From Dyella_B nitratireducens (lineage in GTDB: Bacteria; Pseudomonadota; Gammaproteobacteria; Xanthomonadales; Rhodanobacteraceae), in contig NZ_CP064032.1 in assembly GCF_049532905.1 (NCBI RefSeq), positions 620,001 to 684,000 of the forward strand: a stretch of DNA of 64,000 nucleotides, read 5' to 3'. The notes below the pieces were generated by a model that worked only from the letters and a program-made list of their open reading frames with translations, had not been told where the DNA came from and did no database searches. Each line of letters starts with the position of its first letter. The first letter of the stretch is position 1. This document shows positions 24,887 through 33,674 of this stretch, piece by piece. The position numbers were made by a program, and so were the translations under genes.

Positions 24887-25480
24887 ATGAAGAAATCTTC
24901 CCTCGCCGTCGCCCTGCCGGCCTTGGTTTTGACTGGCTTGCTCCTTTCGGGCTGCGGCATGTTCCGTTCCGAAAAAGCCTGGCAGACGGCCAAGCAGCAA
25001 TCGCCGCTGGAAATTCCGCCGGGCATGGATACGCCGAACGCCAGCGCCGCGCTGGTGATTCCGCCGACGGGCGGCAACCAGCCAACCGCGAACGGCGCTA
25101 CGGCGCGCGTGGGCAATAACGTCGGCACGATCACGGACGGTTTCATCCTGGCCGATACCGTGGACAACACTTATCGTCGCGTGGGCGAGGCGCTGAGCAA
25201 CGGCGAAATCGGCACGCTGCAGAGCCATGACGATGCTGCGCACAGCTACAGCCTGAGTGTGATGGCTTCCGACCAACCGGCAGAAAAGCCGGGCTTCCTC
25301 AGCCGCATGCTGGGTATTGGTGGCGGCCATTCAGCCGGCCCGAACGTGGCGCCGCGCCAAGTCGTGGTTACCGTCAACAGCAGCGGCCAAGGCTCGAGCG
25401 AAGTGCGTGCACAGGGCGAGGCGGCGGCCGTGGCCAAAGTGGTCGACAGCCTGAAATCGCGCATGGGTGGCAAGGGTTGA
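24887..25480 (+). CDS. bamC: BamC-like outer-membrane lipoprotein
   Basis: 197 residues. A lipoprotein signal with lipobox LLSGC places the lipidated Cys at about residue 23. A segment rich in Pro/Asn/Gly follows (LEIPPGMDTPN) and then a BamC-type globular domain (VDNTYRRVGEAL, YSLSVMA, VVVTVNSSGQG). It is shorter than E. coli BamC (about 344), having one globular domain. BamC is an accessory lipoprotein of the outer-membrane protein assembly complex. Position directly after dapA supports the call. A strong terminator follows. Confidence 0.8.
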   Translation: MKKSSLAVALPALVLTGLLLSGCGMFRSEKAWQTAKQQSPLEIPPGMDTPNASAALVIPPTGGNQPTANGATARVGNNVGTITDGFILADTVDNTYRRVGEALSNGEIGTLQSHDDAAHSYSLSVMASDQPAEKPGFLSRMLGIGGGHSAGPNVAPRQVVVTVNSSGQGSSEVRAQGEAAAVAKVVDSLKSRMGGKG

Positions 25481-25510
25481 GCAACACGCTCGGCTTGAAC
25501 GGCCCAAACA

Positions 25511-25540
25511 AAAACGCCGCTCATTGAGCGGCGTTTTTTT
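25511..25540. terminator. rho-independent terminator shared by bamC and fdxA
   Basis: The stem AAAACGCCGCTCA / TGAGCGGCGTTTT has a minimal loop, with a T7 run on the plus strand and A-rich sequence on the other side. It works in both directions between two converging genes. Confidence 0.92.
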
Positions 25541-25560
25541 ATGTACCGGATCAGCGACGC

Positions 25561-25884
25561 TCAGCGTTCGAGCAGCTTGATCTTCTCCGGCTTGTTCTCC
25601 CATTCCTTGGCATCCGGCAGCGCGTCTTTGCGCACCGTGATCACCGGCCATGCTTCGGCCAATTCCTTGTTCAGCTTGACGAAGTGCTCCTGCCCGGCGG
25701 GAACGTCATCTTCCGGATAGATCGCATTGATCGGGCACTCCGGCTCGCACAAAGTGCAGTCGATGCACTCGTCAGGATTGATCGCGAGGAAATTGGGGCC
25801 TTCGTGGAACGCGTCGACGGGACAGACTTCGACGCAATCGGTGTATTTGCACTTGATGCAGTTGTCGGTGACGACGAAGGTCAT
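25561..25884 (-). CDS. fdxA: 7Fe ferredoxin FdxA
   Basis: A 107-residue ferredoxin with two clusters: CIKCKYTDCVEVCP (3Fe-4S/4Fe-4S region with the C-x7-C spacing typical of FdxA) and CIDCTLCEPECP (4Fe-4S). The usual C-terminal extension of 107-residue FdxA is present (AEAWPVITVRK). Soluble electron carrier; partner not known. It is located between the terminator and tRNA-Glu. Confidence 0.96.
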   Translation of the reverse strand: MTFVVTDNCIKCKYTDCVEVCPVDAFHEGPNFLAINPDECIDCTLCEPECPINAIYPEDDVPAGQEHFVKLNKELAEAWPVITVRKDALPDAKEWENKPEKIKLLER

Positions 25885-25936
25885 GCTGCCGTGTGCCTAC
25901 TTATGGATCGGAAAGCCGATCATACTGAATGGGCGG

Positions 25937-26013
25937 TGGCGCTCCCAACGAGGTTCGAACTCGTGTTCCCGCCTTGAGAGGGCGGTGTCCTAGGCCACTA
26001 GACGATGGGAGCG
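25937..26013 (-). tRNA. tRNA-Glu (anticodon CTC)
   Basis: On the minus strand the gene starts CGCTCCC and ends GGGAGCG followed by an encoded CCA (77 bases in all). The D-arm region GTCTAGTGGCCTAGGAC and T-arm CGAGTTCGAACCTCG are standard. The anticodon loop CTCTCAA gives CUC, reading GAG. The acceptor stem pairs perfectly. Confidence 0.95.
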
Positions 26014-26092
26014 GATTGTTGCGAAGCGCGCTAGTATAGCTGAATTGTCTCGTCCGGCAACGCCTTGAGACAGTGCCCTCGCCTAAGCAGGA

Positions 26093-27559
26093 ATGCTTGC
26101 AGGACAATGTGTTAAGGCCGGCACAGGATGGCATCGAAGCATGCCGGACATGCTCGGCCATACCGCCCCGGATTTGGAAACCCGCAAGGATTTCGATCGC
26201 TTGAACCCCACAGCCAGGAACGACGCCAAGCTTGCCCTGCGCATCTTTCCGCGCGAGCAGCACACGATTTCCCGCAAGAACATCAGCAAGGCTGCCTTGC
26301 GGGTGCTCTATCGCCTGAACGAGGCCGGCTACGACGCCTATCTGGTCGGTGGCGCCGTTCGCGACCTGTTGCTGGGCGGGCATCCCAAGGATTTTGACGT
26401 GGCCACCAACGCCACGCCGGAAGAAGTGAAGAAGCTATTCCGCAACTGCCGCCTGATTGGCCGCCGCTTCCGTCTCGCGCACGTGGTGTACGGCACCGAG
26501 ATCATCGAAGTGGCGACATTCCGCGGTGCCAGCGAAGAGGAAGGCGTCGAGGGTGACCGTCACATCGTCGACGGCCGCATCGTGCGCGACAACGTCTGGG
26601 GCTCCATCGAAGAAGATGCGCTGCGCCGCGACTTCCGCGTCAACGCGATGTACTACGACATCAGCGATTTCTCCGTGCGCGACTATGTTGGCGGCATGCA
26701 GGACCTGCAGAATGGCGTGCTGCACCTGATCGGCGATTCGGCCACGCGCTATCGCGAAGACCCGGTGCGCATGCTGCGCGCTGTGCGCTTGGCGGCCAAG
26801 CTGGATTTCCGCATCGATCCGTCCGCGTCCGCGCCGTTCGCGCAACTCGGGCCGTTGCTCAGCAACGTGGCGCCGGCGCGGCTGTTCGACGAATCGCTGA
26901 AGATGTTCCTGGCCGGCTACGGCCGCAAGAGCTTCCGCATGCTCGAAGAATGCGGGCTGCTCAAGTTCATGTTCCCGGCTACGGCCCGCGCACTCAGGCG
27001 CGGCGACAAGGCGCTGCGCGCGCTGATCGAGCAAGGTCTGGAAAACACCGATGCACGCGTGGCCGAAGGCAAGTCGGTCACGCCGGCCTTCCTGTTCGCC
27101 GTGCTGTTGTGGGGCGAAGTGCGCGATCTGGCACATACCTGGAGTACGCAAGGCAAGGATGTCAACGAGGCCTGGAGCCGCGCCGCCGTGCATGTGGTGG
27201 CCGAGCAGTGCCAGCGTGTGGCGATCCCACGGCGTTTCACGATCACCATGGAAGAAATCTGGTCGCTGCAGCCGCGTTTCGAACAGATCCAGCGCAAGAA
27301 AGTATTCCGCTTGCTGACGCATCCGCGTTTCCGGGCTGCGTTCGACTTCCTGTTGCTGCGCGCGGCTGAATCGCCAGCGATCGGTGAGCTTGGCCAGTGG
27401 TGGGCGCATGCCCAGCAATTGCCGCATGAAACGCTGGCCGCCGCGCTGCCGTTGCACCAGGCCAACTCAGCGAGCGACGCAGAGCCGGTGCGCGCAACCG
27501 CACCACGTAAGCGCAAGCGGCGACGCAAGCCCACCACCGGCAAATCCGGGGCGGCCTGA
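26093..27559 (+). CDS. pcnB: polynucleotide adenylyltransferase (poly(A) polymerase I)
   Basis: Up to 488 residues. The class II nucleotidyltransferase core has AYLVGGAVRDLLLGGHPKDFDVATNA (GGxVRD and DxD metal site), FRLAHVVYGTEIIEVATFRG, RRDFRVNAMYYD and EDPVRMLRAVRLAAKLDF. The C-terminal tail is very basic (RKRKRRRKP). It adds 3' poly(A) tails that promote RNA decay; PcnB rather than CCA-adding because of the long basic C-domain. The start is uncertain: ATG 26093 or the in-frame ATG 26141. The last base overlaps the folK start. Confidence 0.93.
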   Translation: MLAGQCVKAGTGWHRSMPDMLGHTAPDLETRKDFDRLNPTARNDAKLALRIFPREQHTISRKNISKAALRVLYRLNEAGYDAYLVGGAVRDLLLGGHPKDFDVATNATPEEVKKLFRNCRLIGRRFRLAHVVYGTEIIEVATFRGASEEEGVEGDRHIVDGRIVRDNVWGSIEEDALRRDFRVNAMYYDISDFSVRDYVGGMQDLQNGVLHLIGDSATRYREDPVRMLRAVRLAAKLDFRIDPSASAPFAQLGPLLSNVAPARLFDESLKMFLAGYGRKSFRMLEECGLLKFMFPATARALRRGDKALRALIEQGLENTDARVAEGKSVTPAFLFAVLLWGEVRDLAHTWSTQGKDVNEAWSRAAVHVVAEQCQRVAIPRRFTITMEEIWSLQPRFEQIQRKKVFRLLTHPRFRAAFDFLLLRAAESPAIGELGQWWAHAQQLPHETLAAALPLHQANSASDAEPVRATAPRKRKRRRKPTTGKSGAA

Positions 27560-28038
27560 TGCGCGCTTATGTCGCGCTAGGCAGCAACCTTGGCGATTCA
27601 AAACAACACCTGCTGGATGCCATCGAGGCGCTGGCGGTGTTGCCGGATACCAGCCTGATCGCGCGCTCGCGCATTTATCGCACCCCGCCGTGGGGTAAGC
27701 TCGATCAGCCGGATTTTCTCAACGCGGTGGTGGCGATTGAAACGTCACGGGAACCGCATGACCTGCTCGATGCTTTGCTGAATATCGAGCGCGCGGCAGG
27801 GCGTGAGCGCAACGGCGAACGCTGGGGACCACGCACGCTCGATCTGGATCTGCTGTATGTCGCCGGCAAGGCCGTGAACAGCGAGCGCTTGACCTTGCCC
27901 CATCCACACATCGCCAATCGTGCCTTCGTGCTGCTGCCGCTGCATGATGTCGCCCCCGAGCTGGACGTTCCCGGGCAGGGCAAGGTCGCAGACCTTCTAC
28001 GGGCCGTTGATACACAAGGCTGTACACCGCTCGCTTGA
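27559..28038 (+). CDS. folK: 2-amino-4-hydroxy-6-hydroxymethyldihydropteridine pyrophosphokinase
   Basis: A 159-residue HPPK of folate biosynthesis. Motifs are YVALGSNLGDS, TPPWGKLDQPDFLNAVV, RNGERWGPRTLDLDLL and LPHPHIANRAFVLLPL. The ATG overlaps the TGA of pcnB by one base (TGATG), implying coupling. The following panB-panC-panD genes make it part of the well-known pcnB-folK-pan cluster. Confidence 0.96.
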   Translation: MRAYVALGSNLGDSKQHLLDAIEALAVLPDTSLIARSRIYRTPPWGKLDQPDFLNAVVAIETSREPHDLLDALLNIERAAGRERNGERWGPRTLDLDLLYVAGKAVNSERLTLPHPHIANRAFVLLPLHDVAPELDVPGQGKVADLLRAVDTQGCTPLA

Positions 28039-28092
28039 GCGGCGGCCGTTCCGCGCCCGATAATTGTTCACCGCAACATCAGAGGAACCACC

Positions 28093-28923
28093 GTGTACGT
28101 GGAAAACGCCAGCGCTCCTGCCCGCAAGCCGGTGACAGTCCCTAACTTGCACGCGATGAAGGCGGAAGGGCGCAAGATCGTGATGCTCACCGCATACGAT
28201 GCGAGCTTCGCCACGCAGCTGGAAATCGCCGGTGTTGACGTTGCATTGGTCGGCGACTCGCTGGGCATGGTGGTGCAAGGCCAACGCAGCACGCTGCCGG
28301 TGACGCTCGACCAAATGGTCTATCACACCGGCATGGTGGCGCGCGGTTTGTCTGCGACGTTGCTGGTGGCCGACATGCCCTTCATGGCCGATCGCAACGT
28401 CGACTATGCGTTGGAAGCCGGCGCGCGACTGGTCGGTGAGGCCGGTGCGGCGATGGTGAAGATTGAAGGCGCCGCGCCGCATATTCTTGAATCGATCCAT
28501 GCGCTAACGGAGCGCGCCATTCCAGTGTGTGCGCATCTGGGGCTCACGCCGCAGTCCGTGCACAAGTTCGGCGGCTACAAGGTGCAAGGCCGCGAACACG
28601 AAGCGGCGGAGCGTGTGCTGAGCGAAGCGCTGGCCGTGCAGCAAGCCGGTGCCAACATTCTGGTGCTGGAAGGGGTGCCTACGCCGCTGGGTGAACGTGT
28701 CACCAAAGCACTGGACATTCCTGTCATCGGTATTGGCGCTGGCCCGCACTGCGATGGCCAAGTGCTGGTGATTTACGACATGCTGGGCATCACGCCCGGC
28801 AAGCGTCCCAAGTTCAGCAAGGATTTCCTTGCCGGCCGCGGCTCGGTGCAGGAGGCGATTGCCGCTTACGTCGCTGACGTGCGCAGCGGCGCATTCCCCG
28901 CGGCCGAACACGGTTACAACTGA
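28093..28923 (+). CDS. panB: ketopantoate hydroxymethyltransferase
   Basis: A 276-residue TIM barrel that transfers a hydroxymethyl group from methylene-THF to ketoisovalerate in the pantothenate pathway. Visible are IVMLTAYDASFATQLE, ALVGDSLGMVVQG (metal-binding Asp), DMPFMADRN, VKIEGA, HLGLTPQSVHKFGGYKVQGR and the late VIGIGAGPHCDGQVLVI. The start is GTG 28093 with AGAGGA 6 bases upstream. 15 bases separate it from panC. Confidence 0.96.
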   Translation: MYVENASAPARKPVTVPNLHAMKAEGRKIVMLTAYDASFATQLEIAGVDVALVGDSLGMVVQGQRSTLPVTLDQMVYHTGMVARGLSATLLVADMPFMADRNVDYALEAGARLVGEAGAAMVKIEGAAPHILESIHALTERAIPVCAHLGLTPQSVHKFGGYKVQGREHEAAERVLSEALAVQQAGANILVLEGVPTPLGERVTKALDIPVIGIGAGPHCDGQVLVIYDMLGITPGKRPKFSKDFLAGRGSVQEAIAAYVADVRSGAFPAAEHGYN

Positions 28924-28938
28924 AGAAGATCTGATTAC

Positions 28939-29784
28939 ATGCAAACGCTTCAAGACGCAGCAGGCCTGCGCGCCACCATTCGCGGCTGGCGCGCGCAAGG
29001 GCACACGATCGGCTTCGTGCCGACCCTGGGCAACCTGCACGCGGGGCATCATTCACTGGTGAAACTGGCGCGCGCCCGTACCGATCGCGTGGTGGCCAGT
29101 GTGTTCGTCAATCCTACGCAGTTCGGGCCTGGCGAAGATTTTGAGCGTTACCCGCGCACGCTTGCGCAGGATCAGGTGGGTCTGGCCGAAGCGGAGTGCG
29201 ACCTGCTGTTTGCACCGGACGTCGCGACGATCTATCCGTTCGGTGCAGACAGGAGCGTGAGCCTGCACGTACCGGAACTCACCGAAACGCTGGAAGGCGC
29301 ACATCGCCCGGGCCATTTCGATGGTGTGGCGACCGTGGTGTGCAAACTGTTCAACCTGGTGCAGCCCGACATCGCGATCTTCGGCCAGAAGGATTTCCAG
29401 CAGTTGAAAGTGATCGAGCGTCTGGTGCGTGATCTGTCCCTGCCGGTGAAAGTGATGAGCGCACCCACGCTGCGTGCCGAAGACGGGCTGGCGCTGAGTT
29501 CGCGCAACCAGTACCTGTCGCCGAACGATCGGGCAACAGCCCCGCTGATCTACGAAACCCTGCAGCAGATGCGCGACCTGATCGCCAAGGGCCACGCACG
29601 CAAGGTGGTGGAGCAGGCGGCAGCATCCAAGCTGGAACGTGCCGGTTTCGTCCCCGATTACGCCGCCATCCGGCGTGCTGAAGACCTGGCCGAGCCGGCG
29701 GACGGCGAGCATGAGGGTCTGGTCGCGCTGATCGCGGCCCGCCTGGGAACGACCCGGCTTATCGATAACTTGTTGTTTGATTGA
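28939..29784 (+). CDS. panC: pantothenate synthetase
   Basis: A 281-residue ATP-dependent ligase of pantoate and beta-alanine. The HIGH-like motif is in FVPTLGNLHAGHHSL, followed by SVFVNPTQFGPGEDFERYPR, FGQKDFQQLKVIERLVRDL and SSRNQYLSPNDR, all canonical. GAAGAAG precedes ATG 28939. Middle gene of the pan operon. Confidence 0.97.
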   Translation: MQTLQDAAGLRATIRGWRAQGHTIGFVPTLGNLHAGHHSLVKLARARTDRVVASVFVNPTQFGPGEDFERYPRTLAQDQVGLAEAECDLLFAPDVATIYPFGADRSVSLHVPELTETLEGAHRPGHFDGVATVVCKLFNLVQPDIAIFGQKDFQQLKVIERLVRDLSLPVKVMSAPTLRAEDGLALSSRNQYLSPNDRATAPLIYETLQQMRDLIAKGHARKVVEQAAASKLERAGFVPDYAAIRRAEDLAEPADGEHEGLVALIAARLGTTRLIDNLLFD

Positions 29785-29907
29785 AACATTGCTGGGCTAT
29801 TGAACGGCTAGTGGCCAGCCCCATTTACGGGCCAGGTGCCGTTGCGGCCATGGCCGCCGCGGCAGGATAATAACGGGCTACGCAGGCAGTTCCTGCTGGA
29901 AAAAGTC

Positions 29908-30294
29908 ATGCACCTGAACATGCTCAAGGCGAAGATCCATCGTGCCACCGTGACCCACGCGGAGCTGCACTATGAAGGTTCGATCGCTATCGATGGCCTG
30001 CTGCTCGACGCATCGGGCATCCGTGAATACGAACAGATTCACGCCTGGAACATCAACAACGGCAAGCGCTTCGTCACGTACGCACTGCGTGCCGAAGAAG
30101 GCTCCGGCATCATCTCCGTGAATGGCAGCGCTGCGCATCGCGCACAGCCGGGTGACTTGGTCATCATCGCGGCCTTCGTGCATCTCGATCAGGCGGAAGT
30201 GGAGAAATTCCAGCCGACGCTGGTGTATGTGGACAAGGACAACCGCATCAGCCATACGAATCGCTCGATTCCGAAACAGATGGCGGCGGCGTAA
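29908..30294 (+). CDS. panD: aspartate 1-decarboxylase
   Basis: A 128-residue pyruvoyl enzyme producing beta-alanine. The self-cleavage site Gly24-Ser25 lies in LHYEGSIAID, at exactly the position of E. coli PanD, which fixes ATG 29908 as start. Other conserved parts are REYEQIHAWNINNGKRF and NGSAAHRAQPGDLVIIAAF. GGAAAA lies shortly upstream. The gap to panC (123 bases) may hold a separate regulatory point, but no clear motif is seen. Confidence 0.96.
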   Translation: MHLNMLKAKIHRATVTHAELHYEGSIAIDGLLLDASGIREYEQIHAWNINNGKRFVTYALRAEEGSGIISVNGSAAHRAQPGDLVIIAAFVHLDQAEVEKFQPTLVYVDKDNRISHTNRSIPKQMAAA

Positions 30295-30322
30295 GAACCC
30301 GCACGTCATAGCTACTCTTTGC

Positions 30323-30428
30323 CGTCATTCCCGCGAAAGCGGGAATCCATTTTCAAGGATGCATCAGAGCAAGATGAATTGACCGGCATTCGCCGTTGTA
30401 AAGCGCCTCCGCTTTCGCGGGAATGACG
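30323..30428. repeat. dRS3-like inverted-repeat element (106 bp)
   Basis: The left end contains ATTCCCGCGAAAGCGGGAAT and the right end CGCTTTCGCGGGAATGACGG. The interior AAGGATGCATCAGAGCAAG recurs almost identically in the element at 42.07-42.14 kb, so these are copies of one defined element rather than chance palindromes. Confidence 0.88.
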
Positions 30429-30439
30429 GCTATCGGGTT

Positions 30440-31507
30440 TTAGTGATGCTGTGCGAGCGCCCATGCAACATGCTCGCGAACAATCTCTGAAGGGTGCTCT
30501 TTCCGCGCTTGCAGTGCTAAGCGCACTTCCTCCGACGACGGCGCATTTCCCAGCGCCACCGCAATATTGCGCAACCACCCTTCATAACCCGTGCGCCGAA
30601 TCGCCATGCCTTCCGTGCGCCGCAGAAACTCCTCCTCGCTCCAGCCAAACAGCTCCACCAACTTGGCGCCATCAAGGCTATGCCGTGGCGCGAAATCGGG
30701 TTCGCTCGCATCCTGCGCAAACTTGTTCCACGGACAGATCAGCTGACAATCGTCGCAACCGAAAATGCGGTTGCCCATCGGTGCGCGCAGTTCTTCTGGA
30801 ATCGAGCCTTTCAGCTCGATGGTGAGATAGGAAATGCAGCGGCGTGCATCCAGGCGATAAGGCCCAACAATCGCCTGCGTCGGGCAGATGTCGATGCACT
30901 TGCGGCACGTGCCGCAATGCGCAGTCGCCGCATCGTCCACCGGCAGCGGCAGATTGGTGTACAGCTCGCCGAGAAAGAAATACGAGCCCGCTTGGCGATT
31001 GATCAGCACCGTGTGCTTGCCGATCCAGCCCAGGCCCGCATTCCGTGCGAGCGCCTTTTCCAGCACCGGCGCGGAATCGACATAAGCGCGATAGCCGAAA
31101 TCGCCGACCGCCTCGCGAATGCGCTCGGCGAGCTTCTGCAGGCGGTTGCGCATCAGTTTGTGATAATCACGGCCCAGTGCATAGCGCGCCACGTAACCGG
31201 CCTCGGCATCGCGCAGTACATCCCACGCATGCCGGGTTCCTGGTGGCAGGTAATCCATGCGCACTGAAATCACGCGCTGCGTGCCTGGCTCCAGTTCATC
31301 CGGCCGGCTGCGCTTGGTGCCATGGCGCGCCATGTAATCCATCTCGCCGTGATAGCCATCCTCCAGCCAGCGCTGGAGATGCTGCTCGTCCTGCTCCAGC
31401 GTCACACCGCTGATGCCGGCCTCGGCGAAGCCGAGTTCGCGCGCCCAGCGCTTGATATCGCGGGCGAGAGCGGCGTAATCGGGCGTGACATCGGTTGGCA
31501 TGTGCAT
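30440..31507 (-). CDS. queG: epoxyqueuosine reductase
   Basis: A 355-residue cobalamin- and Fe-S-dependent enzyme for the last step of queuosine tRNA modification. Two ferredoxin-like clusters are seen: CGTCRKCIDICPTQAI and CDDCQLICPWNKF. Upstream are GISGVTLEQ and the conserved YVDSAPVLEKALARNAGLGWIGKHT with the family Asp. A HEAT-like repeat ends the protein (LRNIAVALGN, HVAWALAQHH). ATG 31507 or 31501; no clear Shine-Dalgarno. It is divergent from nnr; in E. coli the same genes are adjacent. Confidence 0.95.
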   Translation of the reverse strand: MHMPTDVTPDYAALARDIKRWARELGFAEAGISGVTLEQDEQHLQRWLEDGYHGEMDYMARHGTKRSRPDELEPGTQRVISVRMDYLPPGTRHAWDVLRDAEAGYVARYALGRDYHKLMRNRLQKLAERIREAVGDFGYRAYVDSAPVLEKALARNAGLGWIGKHTVLINRQAGSYFFLGELYTNLPLPVDDAATAHCGTCRKCIDICPTQAIVGPYRLDARRCISYLTIELKGSIPEELRAPMGNRIFGCDDCQLICPWNKFAQDASEPDFAPRHSLDGAKLVELFGWSEEEFLRRTEGMAIRRTGYEGWLRNIAVALGNAPSSEEVRLALQARKEHPSEIVREHVAWALAQHH

Positions 31508-31521
31508 AGTTTAATGCGGGC

Positions 31522-31723
31522 AGAGCCTGGCCCATGCTCCCGCGTGGTTCGCGCCGAGTCTGTTTGGGTGCAAACAGACTTGGCCCTTCGGGTTGCGTCT
31601 GAGCGACCGACATGCGACAGCGCGTGGCTTGACCAGACGGCCAGTCTGGCGCTGCGCCACGCGCTGCCACCTGACGGTCGCTCAGACACAACGCGAACTA
31701 CGCGGAAGCATGAGCCAGGCTCT
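31522..31723. repeat. 200-bp nested inverted repeat between queG and nnr
   Basis: The outer arms are 32 bases each (31522-31553 and 31692-31723) and match inverted with three mismatches. Inside are further palindromes: GTCTGTTTG/CAAACAGAC (31558-31566 / 31571-31579), the pair around TCTGAGCGACCG near 31604 and CGGTCGCTCAGA near 31676, and a central GCGCGTGGC/GCCACGCGC pair. The whole region can fold into one long structure. It resembles none of the other repeats in the window. It may be a MITE-like element. Confidence 0.8.
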
Positions 31724-31729
31724 TATAAT
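31724..31729 (+). promoter_or_regulatory. candidate -10 box of nnr (TATAAT), possible leaderless start
   Basis: A perfect TATAAT ends 7 bases before the A of the nnr ATG, so transcription would begin at or next to the start codon. No Shine-Dalgarno is present and no convincing -35 box is seen. It abuts the right end of the nested inverted repeat. Confidence 0.45.
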
Positions 31730-31735
31730 CCGCCG

Positions 31736-33220
31736 ATGCACGCAGACCGGCACCTTCGCGATCTCTACACCGTCGAACAGGTACGCGCCCTCGACCGGCG
31801 CGCCATCGACGATCTGGGCATCAGCGGCTTCGAACTGATGAACCGGGCGGCCACCGCGGCCTTTGCCTGCTTGTGCCGCCAATGGCCGCATGCGCGGCGC
31901 ATCGCCGTGCTCTGCGGTCCGGGCAACAACGGCGGCGATGGTTACTTGATTGCCAATCTTGCCTACGAGGCTGGCGTTGGTGTCGAAGTGGTCGAGTTGA
32001 GCGATGCGGCACGCGGGGATGCGGCGCTGGCGCGCGATACATGGCAACGCTGCGGCGGCATCACGCACCGCTGGCAGCAGGGCGCCTCGTTACCGCAGGC
32101 GGACGTGTATGTGGATGCGCTGTATGGCACCGGTCTGAATCGTGCGCCGGAGGCTGCGGCAACCGCCTTGATCGAACGCATCAACGCGTCAGGCATTCCC
32201 GTGCTGGCGGTGGATATCCCGTCCGGCTTGAATGCGGATACCGGGCATTGCCCGGGTGCCGCGATTCGCGCACAGGCGACGATCAGCTTCATCGCCGCCA
32301 AGCGTGGTATGTACACGGGACAAGCCGCAACCAGGACCGGTGTGCTGCATATCGATACGCTCCGCTTGCCCGACATCCTTTGGCAAGGCATGCCTGCCGA
32401 CGCCACGCTGCTTGATGCCATGCACTTGGGGCCGCGAGCCCGCGACGCGCACAAGGGTGATTCCGGACATGTACTGGCGATCGGCGGCGATCACGGCACG
32501 GCAGGCGCGATTCGCTTGTGCGGCGAAGCGACGTTGCGTTGTGGTGCTGGCCTCGTGAGCATCGCCACACGTGGCGAGAATCTTACGGCGTTGAATGGCG
32601 CGCGGCCGGAATTGATGGCGCACGGCGTCCATGGTCCGCAAGAACTGCAACCCATGCTGGAGCGTGCCACCATGCTGGCCGTGGGGCCTGGGTTGGGGCA
32701 GGGTGCATGGGGCCATGCGCTGTGGCTCACGGCGCTCGACAGCGGCAAGCCATTGGTGTTGGATGCCGATGGACTCAATCTGCTTGCGCGCGAGCAACGC
32801 CGTTTCACGACGCCTGCGGTATTGACGCCGCATCCTGGCGAGGCGGGACGGTTGCTAGGCAAAAGCACGGCTGACGTGCAGACAGATCGATTCGCCGCAG
32901 CACGCGAACTGGCGCAACGCTACGGCGCTGTGGTCGTATTGAAAGGTTCCGGCAGCCTGATCGCCAATCCAGATGGCCGTCTAGACGTCTGTATCTGGGG
33001 CAACCCCGGCATGGGCAGCGGCGGCATGGGTGACTTGTTGACTGGCGTGATCGCTGCCTTGATGGCCCAAGGCTGTTCGGCCTGGGATGCCGCACGCATC
33101 GGCGTCGGCTTGCATGCACGGGCTGGCGACGTAGCCGCGCGGAAAGGCGAGCGCGGTTTATTGGCCAGCGATCTGCTCGATCCGCTGCGTGCACTCAGTA
33201 ACGGGCTCGAGCATGACTGA
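31736..33220 (+). CDS. nnr: bifunctional NAD(P)H-hydrate epimerase / ADP-dependent NAD(P)H-hydrate dehydratase
   Basis: A 494-residue two-domain repair enzyme. The N-terminal epimerase (YjeF_N, about 1-215) has VRALDRRAIDDLGISGFELMNRAA and AVLCGPGNNGGDGY. The C-terminal dehydratase (about 225-490) has KGDSGHVLAIGGDHGTAGA, VLTPHPGEAGRLL and the nucleotide site GNPGMGSGGMGDLLTG. The frame is open for 138 further codons upstream, but that part lies in the inverted repeat and queG. Eight bases overlap with tsaE. First gene of an nnr-tsaE-amidase-mutL series as in E. coli. Confidence 0.95.
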   Translation: MHADRHLRDLYTVEQVRALDRRAIDDLGISGFELMNRAATAAFACLCRQWPHARRIAVLCGPGNNGGDGYLIANLAYEAGVGVEVVELSDAARGDAALARDTWQRCGGITHRWQQGASLPQADVYVDALYGTGLNRAPEAAATALIERINASGIPVLAVDIPSGLNADTGHCPGAAIRAQATISFIAAKRGMYTGQAATRTGVLHIDTLRLPDILWQGMPADATLLDAMHLGPRARDAHKGDSGHVLAIGGDHGTAGAIRLCGEATLRCGAGLVSIATRGENLTALNGARPELMAHGVHGPQELQPMLERATMLAVGPGLGQGAWGHALWLTALDSGKPLVLDADGLNLLAREQRRFTTPAVLTPHPGEAGRLLGKSTADVQTDRFAAARELAQRYGAVVVLKGSGSLIANPDGRLDVCIWGNPGMGSGGMGDLLTGVIAALMAQGCSAWDAARIGVGLHARAGDVAARKGERGLLASDLLDPLRALSNGLEHD

Positions 33221-33674
33221 AGAACATTGGGAGCTACCCGACGAAGACGCTACGCGTACGCTAGGCTCGCAGCTTGCCGGTGCACTCGACAGTGGCCTGG
33301 TCATTTACCTGCGTGGCGAACTGGGTGCCGGCAAGACTAGTTTCGCGCGGGCTCTGCTGGCGGCACTGGGCGTAGGCGAACGCATCAAGAGCCCCACCTA
33401 CAGCCTGGTCGAGGGCTATCAGACCCGGCATGGCCGGCCAGCCTGGCATCTGGACCTCTATCGCATCGCCGACCCCGGCGAACTGGAATGGCTGGGCTTG
33501 GACGCATTATCCGACCCCGCGGCCGTGGTGCTGGTGGAATGGCCCGAACGCGGGCAGGGGGCATTGCCGGCACCGGACATGGAAGTGCACCTGGACTACC
33601 GCGGCATCGGTCGGCATGCACGCCTGCAAGCCAAGACCACGCGGGGCGAGCGGGCGCTGGCTCGCCTGGGCTGA
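33213..33674 (+). CDS. tsaE: tRNA threonylcarbamoyladenosine biosynthesis ATPase TsaE
   Basis: A 153-residue P-loop ATPase needed with TsaB and TsaD for t6A modification of tRNA. Walker A is in YLRGELGAGKTSFARALL, the switch-like SPTYSLVEGYQ follows, then HLDLYRIADPGELEWLG and VLVEWPERG. ATG 33213 overlaps the nnr stop region by 8 bases; the sequence TEEHWELPDEDAT is a typical N-terminus. Confidence 0.95.
   Translation: MTEEHWELPDEDATRTLGSQLAGALDSGLVIYLRGELGAGKTSFARALLAALGVGERIKSPTYSLVEGYQTRHGRPAWHLDLYRIADPGELEWLGLDALSDPAAVVLVEWPERGQGALPAPDMEVHLDYRGIGRHARLQAKTTRGERALARLG

Noticed and set aside
23876..25330. A 484-codon minus-strand frame over dapA and bamC
   Set aside because: Antisense shadow of dapA/bamC with no recognisable motif.
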